The translations under genes and the position numbers were made by a program. A stretch of 64,000 nt of DNA, from contig NZ_OY782757.1 in assembly GCF_963678185.1 (NCBI RefSeq), positions 620,001 through 684,000 on the forward strand, given 5' to 3'. This document shows, piece after piece, positions 17,916-26,501 of the stretch (its first letter is position 1; each line of letters begins with the position of its first letter). The stretch is from an uncultured Tolumonas sp. Its GTDB lineage: Bacteria; Pseudomonadota; Gammaproteobacteria; Enterobacterales; Aeromonadaceae. The notes beneath the pieces were generated by a model, which was not told where the DNA came from, did no database searches, and saw only the letters and a program-made list of their open reading frames with translations.

Positions 17916-19156
17916 AATAGCGCCTCAATGTCGTTGACCTGTTGATTAGTCGCGGTTGTCAGCCCCTTAGGCAGTTTCGCAGTGTCCAACATATTGAGCG
18001 GTGTTAAATAAATATCCCCTGTTGGAATTGGAGACATATTCTCTAATCGACGAATATCATTCACGCTTAACCAGCCCCACTGACGCCCCAATGCATAGGA
18101 TTCATAGCGGGATTTCTGGTCTCCTCGCAGCATGCCGGAGACATTAAACTCGATATAAAGATCTTTGCGCTCACTGGGTAGCAGAAGGTCGCGCATCATG
18201 GCACCTTCAATACGTTTGAGCCACGCCAGTAAGGTGTAAATAACGTACTGAAGACCCTGATGTTCGATGTTGTTATTGGTTGAGCGTTCAAGTTCAGCAA
18301 TCATGTGGGGTGGCACTTTATACAGCCGGCAAATCTCAATCACACTGAACTTGCGAGACTCGAGTAATTGCGCTTGCTCGTTGTTCATTGCCAGCTGTTT
18401 GTACTGCATCCCCTCCTGCAGCATGGCCACCGAGAAGGAATTGCGTAAACCAGAATGACGCTCAATAAATTTATTGAGCAGTAGATCCAGTTTTTCCTGA
18501 GAATCAATTTTAGGAGCGTCCTTCGGACGTTCAATAACACCACTTAGCGTAGTGCCGTTGGCAAATACCCGGCTGGCATGTTCATCAACAGCCATGCTAA
18601 GCCCGATCGTGTCAGTATTGGTCTGGATCGGTGATAACCCCAAAAAACCATCCAGACTAAATGCCTTAATATGATGAACCTGGCGCATTGGCAGGATCTT
18701 GTTACTACCGTCCAGTAACTGGTAATAGGGCAAACCATCCGGTCCTTTCAGGGGGGTTATTTTATCTGGATGTACCGGAATCAACTCCTGAATGTATCCC
18801 CGGCCATCCCGGTCAATCAGACTATATGCGTTTCCCCGAAACCCGAGCGAGCCCATGCTCTGTTCATAAAACTCAAATGCCGTGTCTTTTTGGTTTGGCT
18901 GCGCATGGATCAGGTCGTAAAGCGGATGATCTGTAGCCCGCTCCCGCTGATCGCCATTACGGCGATATAACTCGCACGGTAACTGTGCCACTGATTCAGC
19001 AAGCAGCGTGACACAAGCACGGATAGCAGCGACTGCCATGGCGGTATCTGGCGTTACCATCACACCGGATTTTGCTGTTTTGCCAGATAATGCACTTATC
19101 CACGTACTGTAATTCAGAGACTTACTCCCTGAACCAAACATCATTGGCAAAAACAT
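17903..19156 (-). CDS. Portal protein, HK97 family
   Basis: A 417-residue protein with the hallmark order of HK97-type portals: 'VTPDTAMAVAAIRACVTLLA' near residue 35, 'AQLPCELYRR', 'HPLYDLIHAQPN', 'GNAYSLIDRDGRGYIQELIP', and further 'ICRLYKVPPHMIAELERSTN' near 280. It forms the dodecameric DNA gate of the capsid. Its start overlaps the stop of the preceding 59-residue membrane-protein gene (ATGA at 19153–19156 region), and it overlaps the protease gene by 13 bases. Confidence 0.95.
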   Translation of the reverse strand: MFLPMMFGSGSKSLNYSTWISALSGKTAKSGVMVTPDTAMAVAAIRACVTLLAESVAQLPCELYRRNGDQRERATDHPLYDLIHAQPNQKDTAFEFYEQSMGSLGFRGNAYSLIDRDGRGYIQELIPVHPDKITPLKGPDGLPYYQLLDGSNKILPMRQVHHIKAFSLDGFLGLSPIQTNTDTIGLSMAVDEHASRVFANGTTLSGVIERPKDAPKIDSQEKLDLLLNKFIERHSGLRNSFSVAMLQEGMQYKQLAMNNEQAQLLESRKFSVIEICRLYKVPPHMIAELERSTNNNIEHQGLQYVIYTLLAWLKRIEGAMMRDLLLPSERKDLYIEFNVSGMLRGDQKSRYESYALGRQWGWLSVNDIRRLENMSPIPTGDIYLTPLNMLDTAKLPKGLTTATNQQVNDIEALLCRN

Positions 19157-19335
19157 CAGGTAGTCTCCTTGTTCTGTCGTTTAACAGCTAAGGCACGGCT
19201 CATCAGATATGACCAAAGCAAGCATTCCGCTCCTGCGACCAAAAATCCAGCTGGTGCAAACATCAACCAGGCACCATAAGCAAGAGAGACCGCACCGGTA
19301 AGTCCAATGAGAAAAACAAGTAAGGGTATTAACAT
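19156..19335 (-). CDS. Small membrane protein between terminase and portal
   Basis: A 59-residue product from the ATG at 19335 ([20 protein letters not shown]) with two hydrophobic segments (about 3–21 and 24–44) and a basic end ([13 protein letters not shown]). The gene overlaps the terminase end by seven bases and the portal start by a few, so it is coupled to both. A small membrane gene at this site is common in HK97-type operons; its function is unknown. The longer frame at 19181–19369 on this strand is a shadow. Confidence 0.7.
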   Translation of the reverse strand: MLIPLLVFLIGLTGAVSLAYGAWLMFAPAGFLVAGAECLLWSYLMSRALAVKRQNKETT

Positions 19336-21047
19336 AAAACATCCGACGTATCGTAAACGGAACGGTCATCTTCTCGTGCTGGCACCATGGCTCGGCTCAT
19401 TGCTATGATCAGTGCGACAGCACCATCAATTTTCTGGTCAGCACTCTCTTTAATCGGTCTCACCACATCATCATTACCGACGATGTGTTTACCGACGACG
19501 TTGCTGATACACCAGGTCAGTAAGGAATTGCCATCATGATGAAAGCGACCGGACATAATAGCGGCCTCCAGTTCTTTCATCGGGTCAGACATATTTTGGT
19601 AATTCTGAATAATAGCGATGGGGTTCATTCCTTCATCGGCTAATTGGTGCCCGAGGGCCGTAGCACCCGAGGGATCAAGCGGTGTCTCCAACACATTAAA
19701 CCGCCGTTGATCGGCTTTTGCTTCCTCAAATATTTCACGGTAATCAACTTCGGCACCTTCTGTAGCGGTCAATTCACCGCGGTTGACCCATTTTTGATAA
19801 CGCTCCGCAAGACGTCGGTTCTCTGTGTTAAAAACCGTGTCTTCCGGTACCCAAAATTGCGGTGAAACACAGTAATAATGGCGTTTTCCTTCAATGTCTC
19901 GCCAGAAGAGCCGAACCTTAGAATTCAAGTCGAGTTTTCTGGCTAAGTCGAACCCCAGAACACATTCCTGACCTTCAAAAAGATCTTCTGACAATGTCAG
20001 ATCTTCGCAAGCCTTCCAGCTTTCCATGTTGAAATAAGCGGTTTTTGCCGATACCCAGATGTTGAGGTGCTTTGTTTTAAAACGATTGGCAAAACGGGCA
20101 TTTTTAATTGCTTTGCTTTGTTGTGACGCCAGATAATCGGCATAAACCGAAACACCCATATTAGGATTGGCTTTCACTAATGCTTTGGGGTCGGTCCAGT
20201 CGTCACCTTCATCCAGGGTATATATCACCCCGAATAGTTCATCATCCGGTACCGTTCCGTTCAGCATTTCGATCACTTCACGGCGTTTGTCGTAACAAGG
20301 ACCTTCGATGTTGTAACCTGCAGTTGTGATGATCCACATCAGCGGTTGTTTACGCGCGCCCATCCCTGTCAGCATGGTGGTATATAGATCATCAACATCA
20401 TGCTCATGATATTCATCGACCACCGAACATGATGGCGATTGGCCATCACCAGGATTACCAATTAGTGGCTCAAACCGGGCACCGTCGGCTGGAATGCTTA
20501 AATTTGATGCGTTAACCTGAATGCCAAACCGTTCGAGTAATAATGGTGTTCTCTGTGCCATCAAGCGTGCTGGCCGGAAAACTTCCCAGGCTTGTTTTTC
20601 CGTGGTGGCTCCTGAATAAACCTCCGCACCGAATTCATTATCTGCAGCAAAACAATACAACGCGACACCCGCTGAAATTGCCGATTTCCCATTTTTACGC
20701 GGAATTTCGGTATACACCTCGCGAAAACGGCGCAATCCAGACCCTTTACGAACCCAGCCAAATGCGCAACAGATAATAAATAACTGCCAGGGCTCTAATG
20801 TGATGAGTTGACGCTTAAATGCCCATTCCCCTTTGGTATGTGGCAGTAGCTGGATGAAATTAGCCGCGCGTTCTGCCTTCTCACGGTCAAACCTATATTT
20901 AAACCGGCCAGACCGTTCATTAGCCAAATCATCCAGATGCCGCTGACATGCTGCGATCGCATAATGACAAGCAACAATCTTCCCTTTGATAACCTCTCTG
21001 GCATATTGATTCGCCATGTTGACGTAGGGATAACTGGTTCTTGCCAT
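19329..21047 (-). CDS. Terminase large subunit
   Basis: A 572-residue DNA-packaging motor. ATPase part: Walker A-like '[16 protein letters not shown]' (about 113–128), Walker B '[17 protein letters not shown]' (about 208–224), coupling motif 'MWIITTAG' (about 237). Nuclease part: '[15 protein letters not shown]' (about 355) with acidic residues for the RNase-H-like fold. It is preceded at nine bases by a P27-type small subunit. It translocates DNA into the prohead through the portal and cuts it. Confidence 0.95.
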   Translation of the reverse strand: MARTSYPYVNMANQYAREVIKGKIVACHYAIAACQRHLDDLANERSGRFKYRFDREKAERAANFIQLLPHTKGEWAFKRQLITLEPWQLFIICCAFGWVRKGSGLRRFREVYTEIPRKNGKSAISAGVALYCFAADNEFGAEVYSGATTEKQAWEVFRPARLMAQRTPLLLERFGIQVNASNLSIPADGARFEPLIGNPGDGQSPSCSVVDEYHEHDVDDLYTTMLTGMGARKQPLMWIITTAGYNIEGPCYDKRREVIEMLNGTVPDDELFGVIYTLDEGDDWTDPKALVKANPNMGVSVYADYLASQQSKAIKNARFANRFKTKHLNIWVSAKTAYFNMESWKACEDLTLSEDLFEGQECVLGFDLARKLDLNSKVRLFWRDIEGKRHYYCVSPQFWVPEDTVFNTENRRLAERYQKWVNRGELTATEGAEVDYREIFEEAKADQRRFNVLETPLDPSGATALGHQLADEGMNPIAIIQNYQNMSDPMKELEAAIMSGRFHHDGNSLLTWCISNVVGKHIVGNDDVVRPIKESADQKIDGAVALIIAMSRAMVPAREDDRSVYDTSDVLC

Positions 21048-21055
21048 GATCTCTC

Positions 21056-21520
21056 TCAGAATTTATCGAATGGGTTACCTTTACCCTGTTTATCTTTGCC
21101 TATCACTCGAGCACGACTAGATGGATCAAGCCCCAGACTAGAACCAAATACGGCCATTTGACGTAATGCTTCATTGATAACAGTCACAGCAGGATTTTTT
21201 TGTAATGAGCCGTTGGCCGCAGGAACAACCAGACCGTGACTATCAACTAGTTCCTCTGCTCTACGCCAACGCGAATACGCACAGCAAAATGCGGCAAGGC
21301 AATCCAAATCGGTCACTTTTAATACACCGGCGTCATGAAGCAATGGCGCTAGTTCTTCCCACTTCTCAGCAGCATAGTTATCGAGTTCAGGGGGTGGATT
21401 TAACGAGTCAGGCACCGCGTAATCAGGTTCTTTTTCATTGATCCGCGCTTTTCGATCAGTTCCCGCTACCACCTTCAAATGCGTAGGCTTAGATTTACGA
21501 CCTCGTGTCATATCAGTCAC
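21056..21520 (-). CDS. Terminase small subunit, P27 family
   Basis: A 154-residue protein starting [20 protein letters not shown], the basic opening typical of P27 (HK97-like) small terminases, followed by '[20 protein letters not shown]' and a helical region with '[15 protein letters not shown]' near 130. It recognises the packaging site and hands DNA to the large subunit just downstream. Confidence 0.9.
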   Translation of the reverse strand: MTDMTRGRKSKPTHLKVVAGTDRKARINEKEPDYAVPDSLNPPPELDNYAAEKWEELAPLLHDAGVLKVTDLDCLAAFCCAYSRWRRAEELVDSHGLVVPAANGSLQKNPAVTVINEALRQMAVFGSSLGLDPSSRARVIGKDKQGKGNPFDKF

Positions 21521-21674
21521 TTATATGAAAAATTAAGAATCGAAAACGACAGGATCAATGCAAAAGATCTAGGAAGATCAAAATTTTGAATTTTGGCTTC
21601 GTAAAAATTTAACGAGGCGGAACAGTGGAATCAGTGAAAGCTGGGGAGGAATTCACCCCCCATCCCCATGATAT

Positions 21675-22049
21675 TTAATCCTTTTTATTTGCATAGGTAA
21701 TTTCATTCATCGTCTTCTCTTGATGGCAGTGGTCGCAAATGGATTGCAAGTTTGAGAGTTCATCGGAGCCACCGCGAGCCTTGTTGATGATGTGATCAAC
21801 TGCTGTCGCTGGTGTGATCACACCATTCTTCAGACAAGGCTGGCATAAGTGATGATCTCGACGTAATACCTGTGTGCGTATCAGCTTCCACCGATAACCA
21901 TAACCACGTTGTTCTGCGGTACCTTTACGCTTGATTGTCTGTCGCCAGCCGATAGCAAGACCGGCATGCTCACTACAATAACCATGCGACTCAGTCGTCA
22001 GGTTAGTGCAACCTCGCACGCGACATTGCTTAGGTATCTTTGCTGGCAT
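21675..22049 (-). CDS. HNH endonuclease (packaging-associated)
   Basis: A 124-residue protein from the ATG at 22049 (MPAKIPKQCRVRGC). Two zinc-type pairs (CRVRGC...C) at the start, then the HNH core 'LIRTQVLRRDHHLCQPCLKN', 'AVDHIINKARGG' and 'NLQSICDHCHQEKTMNE'. HNH enzymes beside the terminase stimulate cos cleavage in HK97-like phages, so a packaging role is likely. The 21521–21674 gap to the terminase gene has no gene and would contain the cos site if one exists. Confidence 0.85.
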   Translation of the reverse strand: MPAKIPKQCRVRGCTNLTTESHGYCSEHAGLAIGWRQTIKRKGTAEQRGYGYRWKLIRTQVLRRDHHLCQPCLKNGVITPATAVDHIINKARGGSDELSNLQSICDHCHQEKTMNEITYANKKD

Positions 22050-22332
22050 CGCTGTCTGTTTCTCTATTTTGCAAACTGCGCTGGTCGAAGTACTTAAACA
22101 CATCAAACACGAACCGACCTAATACAACTAAAAAACCACCAAGGGCCAGCACATCACCCACTGTCCAGCTATGCAGGACAGGCATGGTCATGACGGATGC
22201 TTGGCTTGCCGCATCGGCAGCCATTCGTTTGGCTTCTGTTGTTAAGTCAGCACTGTATGCAGAAACACTCGTACCACCCAGGTAAGCAATCAGGCGTCCT
22301 TTCATGTCTGATACCTTCGAGATGATCTGCAT
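22030..22332 (-). CDS. Holin-like small membrane protein
   Basis: A 100-residue protein with one clear membrane segment (about 59–81, GDVLALGGFLVVLGRFVFDV) and a charged C-terminus (QRSLQNRETDSDASKDT). It is the first gene of the late operon, where holins normally sit, but no endolysin gene is adjacent. Alternative start at 22305 (MKGRLIAYLGG) with GAAGGTA eight bases upstream is as good as the one at 22332. It overlaps the HNH gene by 20 bases. Holin function is an inference. Confidence 0.55.
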   Translation of the reverse strand: MQIISKVSDMKGRLIAYLGGTSVSAYSADLTTEAKRMAADAASQASVMTMPVLHSWTVGDVLALGGFLVVLGRFVFDVFKYFDQRSLQNRETDSDASKDT

Positions 22333-22359
22333 ATTGAGACCTTATCGGTATTATTTGGG

Positions 22360-22397
22360 CGCGGAAAAAGAAAAGCCCCAGCAGATGCTGGGGCTCA
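22360..22397 (-). terminator. Intrinsic terminator before the late operon (tR'-like)
   Basis: Minus strand: AGCCCCAGCA-TC-TGCTGGGGCT then TTTTCTTTTTC. It lies between a likely late promoter and the first late gene, exactly where lambdoid Q proteins must antiterminate. Confidence 0.8.
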
Positions 22398-22599
22398 GAA
22401 TTTCTTGTTAGTACGTTGCGGACGCACTACTCGACAATACGGGATTTAGCATACTTCGTGTACGTTCACCCTGCAACCATTTAGTGTCGTATTTTATGGT
22501 TGATTATATTTCATCCACAAAAAGTATATAAATGACTCCGTATTACCTTTATCATATAACTCAAATGAGTAGTGTTTTGTTATTAAATTAGGTTCGTTA
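22398..22599 (-). promoter_or_regulatory. Late promoter/leader region (pR'-like), tentative
   Basis: About 200 bases without a gene. On the minus strand two hexamer pairs could serve: a TATAAT near 22501 and, in the same area, TTGTGG–18 bp–TAAAAT. A terminator follows and then the first late gene. By analogy with lambda this would be the Q-dependent late promoter with its paused leader. The hexamer match is modest. Confidence 0.4.
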
Positions 22600-22602
22600 G
22601 TG

Positions 22603-22908
22603 ATGTTTTCTTTAACTCAATGCTGTACTGACAAATTATTATCCTGGATAGAAGCAGAAAAAGACTATAACGAGAATGCTCTTCTACACGCATATTCATT
22701 TCTAGAACAATTCATGATCGACCATGGCTTGATTCTTAGCCATGATGAAATCATGCACAAAATTGAACGCTATCTAACCAGTATTGATAGCAACGATTAT
22801 AAATTGTTAGCAAGTATAGAAGACACGTTGGAACTATTAATCGACGTGATGAACACCAACAAACTACTTATCTCCAGCCAGCTGAAAATGCTCAAGAATC
22901 CCCTGTAA
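22603..22908 (+). CDS. Cassette gene, unknown, first in array
   Basis: A 101-residue acidic, helical protein (MFSLTQCCTDKLLSWIEAEK...) with no signal or membrane segment. The ATG at 22603 is preferred over a GTG three bases earlier. The reading direction is opposite to the phage late genes and the same as most other cassette genes. The stop codon is next to repeat R1, so it forms the outermost cassette. Not recognised. Confidence 0.5.
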   Translation: MFSLTQCCTDKLLSWIEAEKDYNENALLHAYSFLEQFMIDHGLILSHDEIMHKIERYLTSIDSNDYKLLASIEDTLELLIDVMNTNKLLISSQLKMLKNPL

Positions 22909-23047
22909 TAACCACACAACACTACGCATTTTCTTCTTTGGCATCCTCGTATGTAATTGATGCGCGAATCGTCTGAGAACCTTGCTGTGTCTGGCTTTGA
23001 GGCACATGAGCAGTGCAGCCCGTCTTGGATATGTCTTGGTTTTATTT
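22908..23047 (+). repeat. Cassette repeat R1
   Basis: Copy of the ~100-bp array repeat. Core variant TCTTGGATATGTCTTGG at 23023–23039 (one change), preceded by CAGCCCG and followed by TTTTATTTTGTG. The left part (GGCATCCTCGT, CACATGAGCAGTGCAG) is more diverged than in other copies. Confidence 0.85.
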
Positions 23048-23106
23048 TGTGTTATTTCATTTACGGTTATAATCCGTTTAAGCTTGTAACCGTTGATGGA
23101 TGAAGT

Positions 23107-23277
23107 ATGAACCGAAAAATTGAAGCATATGGTGTTATCGCGGTTCAACGACCAAAAATTAAGGCGACGAAAAAACTAGATCTATCTGGAGATTCAGGTC
23201 AGCAAATCGTGAAATCTGAAACGAAGTTAGCACTTCGAACACATCAGAAAACATTCACCAAATTAGCTGATATGTAA
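23107..23277 (+). CDS. Small basic cassette protein
   Basis: A 56-residue basic product (MNRKIEAYGVIAVQRPKIKA...) whose TAA overlaps the ATG of the next tiny gene (TAATG). Upstream lies a TATAAT about 35 bases before the start and just after the repeat. Tight coupling of two very small genes in a mobile cassette suggests a toxin–antitoxin pair or a regulator pair, but neither protein is recognised. Confidence 0.5.
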   Translation: MNRKIEAYGVIAVQRPKIKATKKLDLSGDSGQQIVKSETKLALRTHQKTFTKLADM

Positions 23278-23384
23278 TGGACATTATCTGTTTTCCCTTT
23301 GAACGGGTGATTGAAATTAATGAAATGGATTTTGCCGATATTCTTTATGCGCAATATACACAGGAACAGAATTCCCCCACATAA
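23277..23384 (+). CDS. Tiny acidic cassette protein coupled to upstream gene
   Basis: A 35-residue acidic product (MDIICFPFERVIEINEMDFA...) whose ATG overlaps the previous stop. The basic/acidic pairing of the two peptides is suggestive of partners that bind each other. Not recognised. It ends about 70 bases before repeat R2. Confidence 0.45.
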   Translation: MDIICFPFERVIEINEMDFADILYAQYTQEQNSPT

Positions 23385-23454
23385 ACTGAACGTAATATGA
23401 AAAAAGCGTTTGGTTACTAACAGCTACCGCAAAGACAACTGCTATCTTCTATCC

Positions 23455-23557
23455 TCCTCAGCAATGGATACGCAAATCACCTGAGAGCCTTTCAGCATAA
23501 GGCTTTGACACACATGAGCACTGCAGCCCATCTTGGATATATCTTGGTTTTATTTTT
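23455..23557 (+). repeat. Cassette repeat R2
   Basis: Left end TATCCTCCTCAGCAATGGATAC, then CAAATCACCTGAGAG, then CACATGAGCACTGCAGCCCA and the perfect core TCTTGGATATATCTTGG at 23531–23547, followed by TTTTATTTTTGG. Confidence 0.9.
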
Positions 23558-23657
23558 GGACTTTGGGTTACATTGTGCACATTTTGAGCCTATACTTGGC
23601 TCAATACAGCTCCTTATAGTAGTTGTTATTCTGTTCCGTATTGACGAGGAAACTGCC

Positions 23658-23870
23658 ATGCCATCTAAAACATCAACAGTAATCTCATTTGCTGCATATC
23701 GAGATGCTGAAGCTGTTGAGGCTCAGTTTCTTAAAGTTCTTGATGCTGAGATCTGCAATCCTGAAACAGTTAAGCCTCTCAGTGTTAGCCTCTTCAATCG
23801 CATTGATGTACTAGAACGTCTTGCTAGCGAAGCAAAAACCAAAAAAGAAACAGAGCTGCTTGAAGGTTAA
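23658..23870 (+). CDS. PrlF-like antitoxin, short form
   Basis: A 70-residue protein from the ATG at 23658, which has GAGGAAA seven bases upstream; the frame is open further 5' into the repeat but lacks a start signal there. Residues about 15–50, 'AVEAQFLKVLDAEICNPETV', resemble the C-terminal toxin-binding part of PrlF/SohA ('FLRFLDADIQNNPQKTRPFN'). The AbrB-type DNA-binding N-domain of PrlF is missing. It is 11 bases before the YhaV-like toxin gene, the normal antitoxin-first order. Autoregulation would need another route without the DNA-binding domain. Confidence 0.7.
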   Translation: MPSKTSTVISFAAYRDAEAVEAQFLKVLDAEICNPETVKPLSVSLFNRIDVLERLASEAKTKKETELLEG

Positions 23871-23881
23871 GCTACATAACA

Positions 23882-24364
23882 ATGGAAGTCTTAGTTGAAA
23901 ACGGATGGGAACTTCATGCGTGTCAGATTTTTATAGATAAATTTGAAGCCTTAATCTCATCTGTTGAGAAACTTGCACAAGATAATCCAGACAGTTTTTA
24001 TTCTCATCCTCAATTTAAACTACTCCTTGCCCTTCGTGATAATTGCAGAAAAAAAGTCCCCAAAAACCCTGATGACAAGCAATACCGCTTAGGCCGAACT
24101 TTAAGTCGGCCTTATTCAGATTGGCGTAGAGTAAAAAAGAATGACCTCCCTCCAAGATATCGTTTATTTTTCCAATTTCGTAGTTCAGTACCCAAAGCTA
24201 TTATCTACGCTTGGTTCAACGATGACTCAACATTAAGAAAAGATGGCGCAAAAACTGATGTCTATTCGGTTTTCGAAAAAATGCTTAAAAAGGGAAATCC
24301 GCCGACATCTTGGAACGCACTACTGGCTATTGCCAAGCCATACCCTAATGATACTGATGGATAA
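23882..24364 (+). CDS. yhaV: YhaV-family mRNA-cleaving toxin
   Basis: A 160-residue protein matching E. coli YhaV along its whole length: 'VENGWELHACQIFIDKFEAL' at the N-terminus, 'YRLGRTLSRPYSDWRRVKKN' at about 64–83, the core 'PRYRLFFQFRSSVPKAIIYAW' at about 86–106, and 'FNDDSTLRKDGAKTDVYSVF' then 'MLKKGNPPTSWN' at the end. YhaV is a RelE-superfamily ribosome-dependent ribonuclease. With the upstream PrlF-like gene it forms a type II toxin–antitoxin pair that would stabilise the cassette array. The catalytic Arg/Lys-rich stretch appears intact. Confidence 0.9.
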   Translation: MEVLVENGWELHACQIFIDKFEALISSVEKLAQDNPDSFYSHPQFKLLLALRDNCRKKVPKNPDDKQYRLGRTLSRPYSDWRRVKKNDLPPRYRLFFQFRSSVPKAIIYAWFNDDSTLRKDGAKTDVYSVFEKMLKKGNPPTSWNALLAIAKPYPNDTDG

Positions 24365-24368
24365 CAGT

Positions 24369-24479
24369 ATGAATACTATTCAAGTTCGCATTGATGGCGA
24401 TGCAGATATTTTAGAGGTAGTTCGTGATCGATTGAAGAATCCAGCTAAACGAGTCAAAGTAAAACTGGAAAACATTTAA
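24369..24479 (+). CDS. Tiny protein downstream of YhaV
   Basis: A 36-residue product (MNTIQVRIDGDADILEVVRD...) beginning five bases after the toxin stop. It has a beta–alpha–beta look and several Arg/Lys near its end. It may be a real third gene of the toxin cassette or a leftover fragment. Not recognised. Confidence 0.4.
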   Translation: MNTIQVRIDGDADILEVVRDRLKNPAKRVKVKLENI

Positions 24480-24499
24480 TATCCGTTGCTTTTGCTTCT

Positions 24500-24560
24500 C
24501 AGCATCAAGAAAGGTAGATTGAATCCATTACGAGAATCTCATACGCGTTTCAACGGTTTT
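24500..24560 (+). repeat. Cassette-leader remnant (GTAGATTGAATCC)
   Basis: The 13-mer GTAGATTGAATCC at 24514–24526 also follows repeat R6 (32122–32134) and, with one change, R4 (26417–26429), each time ahead of a cassette's first gene. Here no 17-bp core precedes it. It probably marks a former cassette boundary between the toxin–antitoxin unit and the next gene. Confidence 0.5.
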
Positions 24561-24588
24561 GAGAGCCCTCTTTGGAGATATGATAGTG

Positions 24589-25440
24589 ATGTTTGGTGAG
24601 ATTGATTCTTTTTTTAATTTGGCCGAAAAGCTATGGAAGCTTATCAAGTACACTAAGCTTGATGCAGCAGAATCGATTGCAACGCGTTTTGTTAAGCTTT
24701 TCGAATTTCATGGTGTACATAGAAACCAAATACCAAGGTTTTTCGATTCTTCATTATCACTTCTTGATGTATCTACAGACGAAAAATTATTAACAAAACT
24801 TGATGATGAATTAATTGAAAAAGCATGCTCCTTGTTCTGCGTAAATAGAAACTGGTTAGATGGAGTAGATAGCAAAACTTTTCCTACACATGATTTTTAT
24901 AAATATCCTGAAAAATTTTCAACATTTCTAGATGGATTACTCGAAAGCGGAAACGAGATTTATGCTCTTTTAATCACACCTACTCAACTATCAAAATCCG
25001 ATATGTCTGTTCTAGTTTTGAGTGAAACTATTGGATATATCGAAAATAATCGCATACTTCGATACCACATCTGTCATAACTGGTTTTTTTCCTATTGGAA
25101 GTCTCGCGCATATTTAACTTCTTGCATAGCATACTGTTCTTTAAAAGATATTTTTGTTGATGGCAAAACTGCTGATTTAAAGCATATTGAGAAAATTTTC
25201 AATGGCGAGTTATTTGACAATAAAGGAAAAGAAATTGGATCTAGGTGGTATGCCGAAGACCTACCAACATCGCCTGCTTTATTCCTTAAGGATGTAGATC
25301 CTGAAGATAACAATTTTGGGTTAATGGCTGCATTAAGATTATGGTTAAGCCTGGAAGATAGAGGATTAATGACAAGCTCGACAACGAGCAGTTATCGAGA
25401 TCTATTTTCTACAGAACTAGCTAAGTTAGAATCAAAATGA
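24589..25440 (+). CDS. Cassette protein of unknown function
   Basis: A 283-residue protein. The ATG at 24589 is chosen because GGAG lies 11 bases upstream; the ATG at 24580 is too close to it. Residues about 35–85 ('AESIATRFVKLFEFHGVHRN' to 'LFCVNRNWLDG') look like a helical DNA-binding or XRE-like module ending in the W-L-x-G motif that such domains often show. The C-terminal half has aromatic-rich segments (HICHNWFFSYWKSRAYLT). No catalytic motif seen. AT-rich relative to the phage genes. Location between TA unit and R3 suggests defence or regulation, unproven. Confidence 0.55.
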   Translation: MFGEIDSFFNLAEKLWKLIKYTKLDAAESIATRFVKLFEFHGVHRNQIPRFFDSSLSLLDVSTDEKLLTKLDDELIEKACSLFCVNRNWLDGVDSKTFPTHDFYKYPEKFSTFLDGLLESGNEIYALLITPTQLSKSDMSVLVLSETIGYIENNRILRYHICHNWFFSYWKSRAYLTSCIAYCSLKDIFVDGKTADLKHIEKIFNGELFDNKGKEIGSRWYAEDLPTSPALFLKDVDPEDNNFGLMAALRLWLSLEDRGLMTSSTTSSYRDLFSTELAKLESK

Positions 25441-25445
25441 CGTCC

Positions 25446-25552
25446 CGACATCCTCCAGTGCGATGGATACGAAAACCCTCTGTAACCCCTGCCCTGTCTG
25501 GGTTTTGTACATATGTGCTGTGCAGCCCATCTTGGATATATCTTGGTTTCTT
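25446..25552 (+). repeat. Cassette repeat R3
   Basis: Left end CATCCTCCAGTGCGATGGATAC, middle CCCTCTGTAACCCCTGCCCTG, CATATGTGCTGTGCAGCCCA, and the perfect core at 25530–25546. The core's TTGGTT sits 17 bases before a TATAAA, so the repeat edge may act as a weak -35 for the next gene. Confidence 0.9.
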
Positions 25553-25605
25553 AACTCAATTCTTGTATAAAAAGATCGATCTAACCCTGAGGCAAGAAGG
25601 TTATT

Positions 25606-26280
25606 ATGATTAGGTTTCCAATGAACAGCGATGAGTTCGATGTATTCCTAAACCGCTGTTCTTCACTGCAAATGGAAATGGTTGAGTTCACAGAAACTAT
25701 TAGTCCAGCTCTGCATGAACGATTCGAAGTTTCATTTCAGTCAGGATTGCTTGCTTTCGATCATTATTTAGCCATATTCGAACTCATCAAATCAGACCTC
25801 ATAGCCCCTAGTTTTTCCTTATTGAGACCACAATTTGAAAATCTTGTTCGCGGAATTTGGTTATTACATGCAGCTACTGATAATTGGATTGAAAGACTAA
25901 CCCAGTCGCTTAGTGAAGAATCAGCAAAGATTGGCGATAAAGCTCCGAACTTATCGGAAATGCTGGCTGCACTCAAAAAAGAATCTTCTGCACCTCAACT
26001 TATAGTTGAACAATTATATGAATACAAAGATGCAACCTGGAAAGCACTCAACAGTTATACTCATGGAGGGATGCACCCTTTAACCCGAATAAAGAGCGGT
26101 TATCCATATGAATTAATGTATAACAGTCTTAGAAATAGTAATGCTGTGGCTGCATTAACTGGACAATTATTAGCAATCACAACAGGGGATCCTCAGAACA
26201 TGGCGCCCATCAGAAAATTACATGTTAAATATCCAGACTGTTTTCCGATCATCCAGGCTGATGGTTCAATTTCCAGATAA
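25606..26280 (+). CDS. HEPN-like cassette protein (DUF6988-like)
   Basis: A 224-residue, almost fully helical protein. The arrangement of a long helix 'SFSLLRPQFENLVRGIWLLH' (about 66–85) and a later 'ATWKALNSYTHGGMHPLTRI' (about 145–164) resembles small helical families related to HEPN/DUF5677, in which an N-x(3)-H-G-type motif closes the fold. The R-x(4-6)-H ribonuclease motif of active HEPN toxins is not clear. It is alone in its cassette, 56 bases after R3. Possible abortive-infection protein, low certainty. Confidence 0.5.
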   Translation: MIRFPMNSDEFDVFLNRCSSLQMEMVEFTETISPALHERFEVSFQSGLLAFDHYLAIFELIKSDLIAPSFSLLRPQFENLVRGIWLLHAATDNWIERLTQSLSEESAKIGDKAPNLSEMLAALKKESSAPQLIVEQLYEYKDATWKALNSYTHGGMHPLTRIKSGYPYELMYNSLRNSNAVAALTGQLLAITTGDPQNMAPIRKLHVKYPDCFPIIQADGSISR

Positions 26281-26283
26281 GCT

Positions 26284-26480
26284 TGTACATCCGCCCTTGT
26301 GATAGATACACAAATCCACTGTAACCCTATCCCTCTCTGAATATTGGTCATGTGGGCAATGCAGCTCAGCTTGGTTTAATTTTGTAATAAATCATAGATT
26401 CGAATTCTCTGTAGTAGTACATTGAATCCTCGCTTCCGTAATGCATCCTTTTTAGGCATGTTTTGCGGAAAAAATCTGCT
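26284..26480 (+). repeat. Cassette repeat R4, internally deleted, with extended leader
   Basis: The left half (CATCCGCCCTTGTGATAGATAC, CCACTGTAACCCTATCCC, GCAATGCAGCTCA) is intact, but the core is reduced to GCTTGG (26369–26374), having lost about 12 bases. The following ~100 bases (AATCATAGATTCG, GTACATTGAATCC, GCGGAAAAAATCTGCTTAAT) match those after R6. This copy is probably no longer recombination-competent. Confidence 0.8.
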
Positions 26481-26501
26481 TAATTCAGCCATTAGGTCTC
26501 T

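Noticed and set aside
19181-19369. 62-codon minus-strand frame between terminase and portal
   Set aside because: The frame at 19156–19335 has proper membrane-protein composition and couples to both neighbours; this one is Cys/Trp-rich shadow.
22864-23148. Minus-strand frame of 94 codons across R1
   Set aside because: It runs through the repeat and partly opposite two better frames; no ribosome site.
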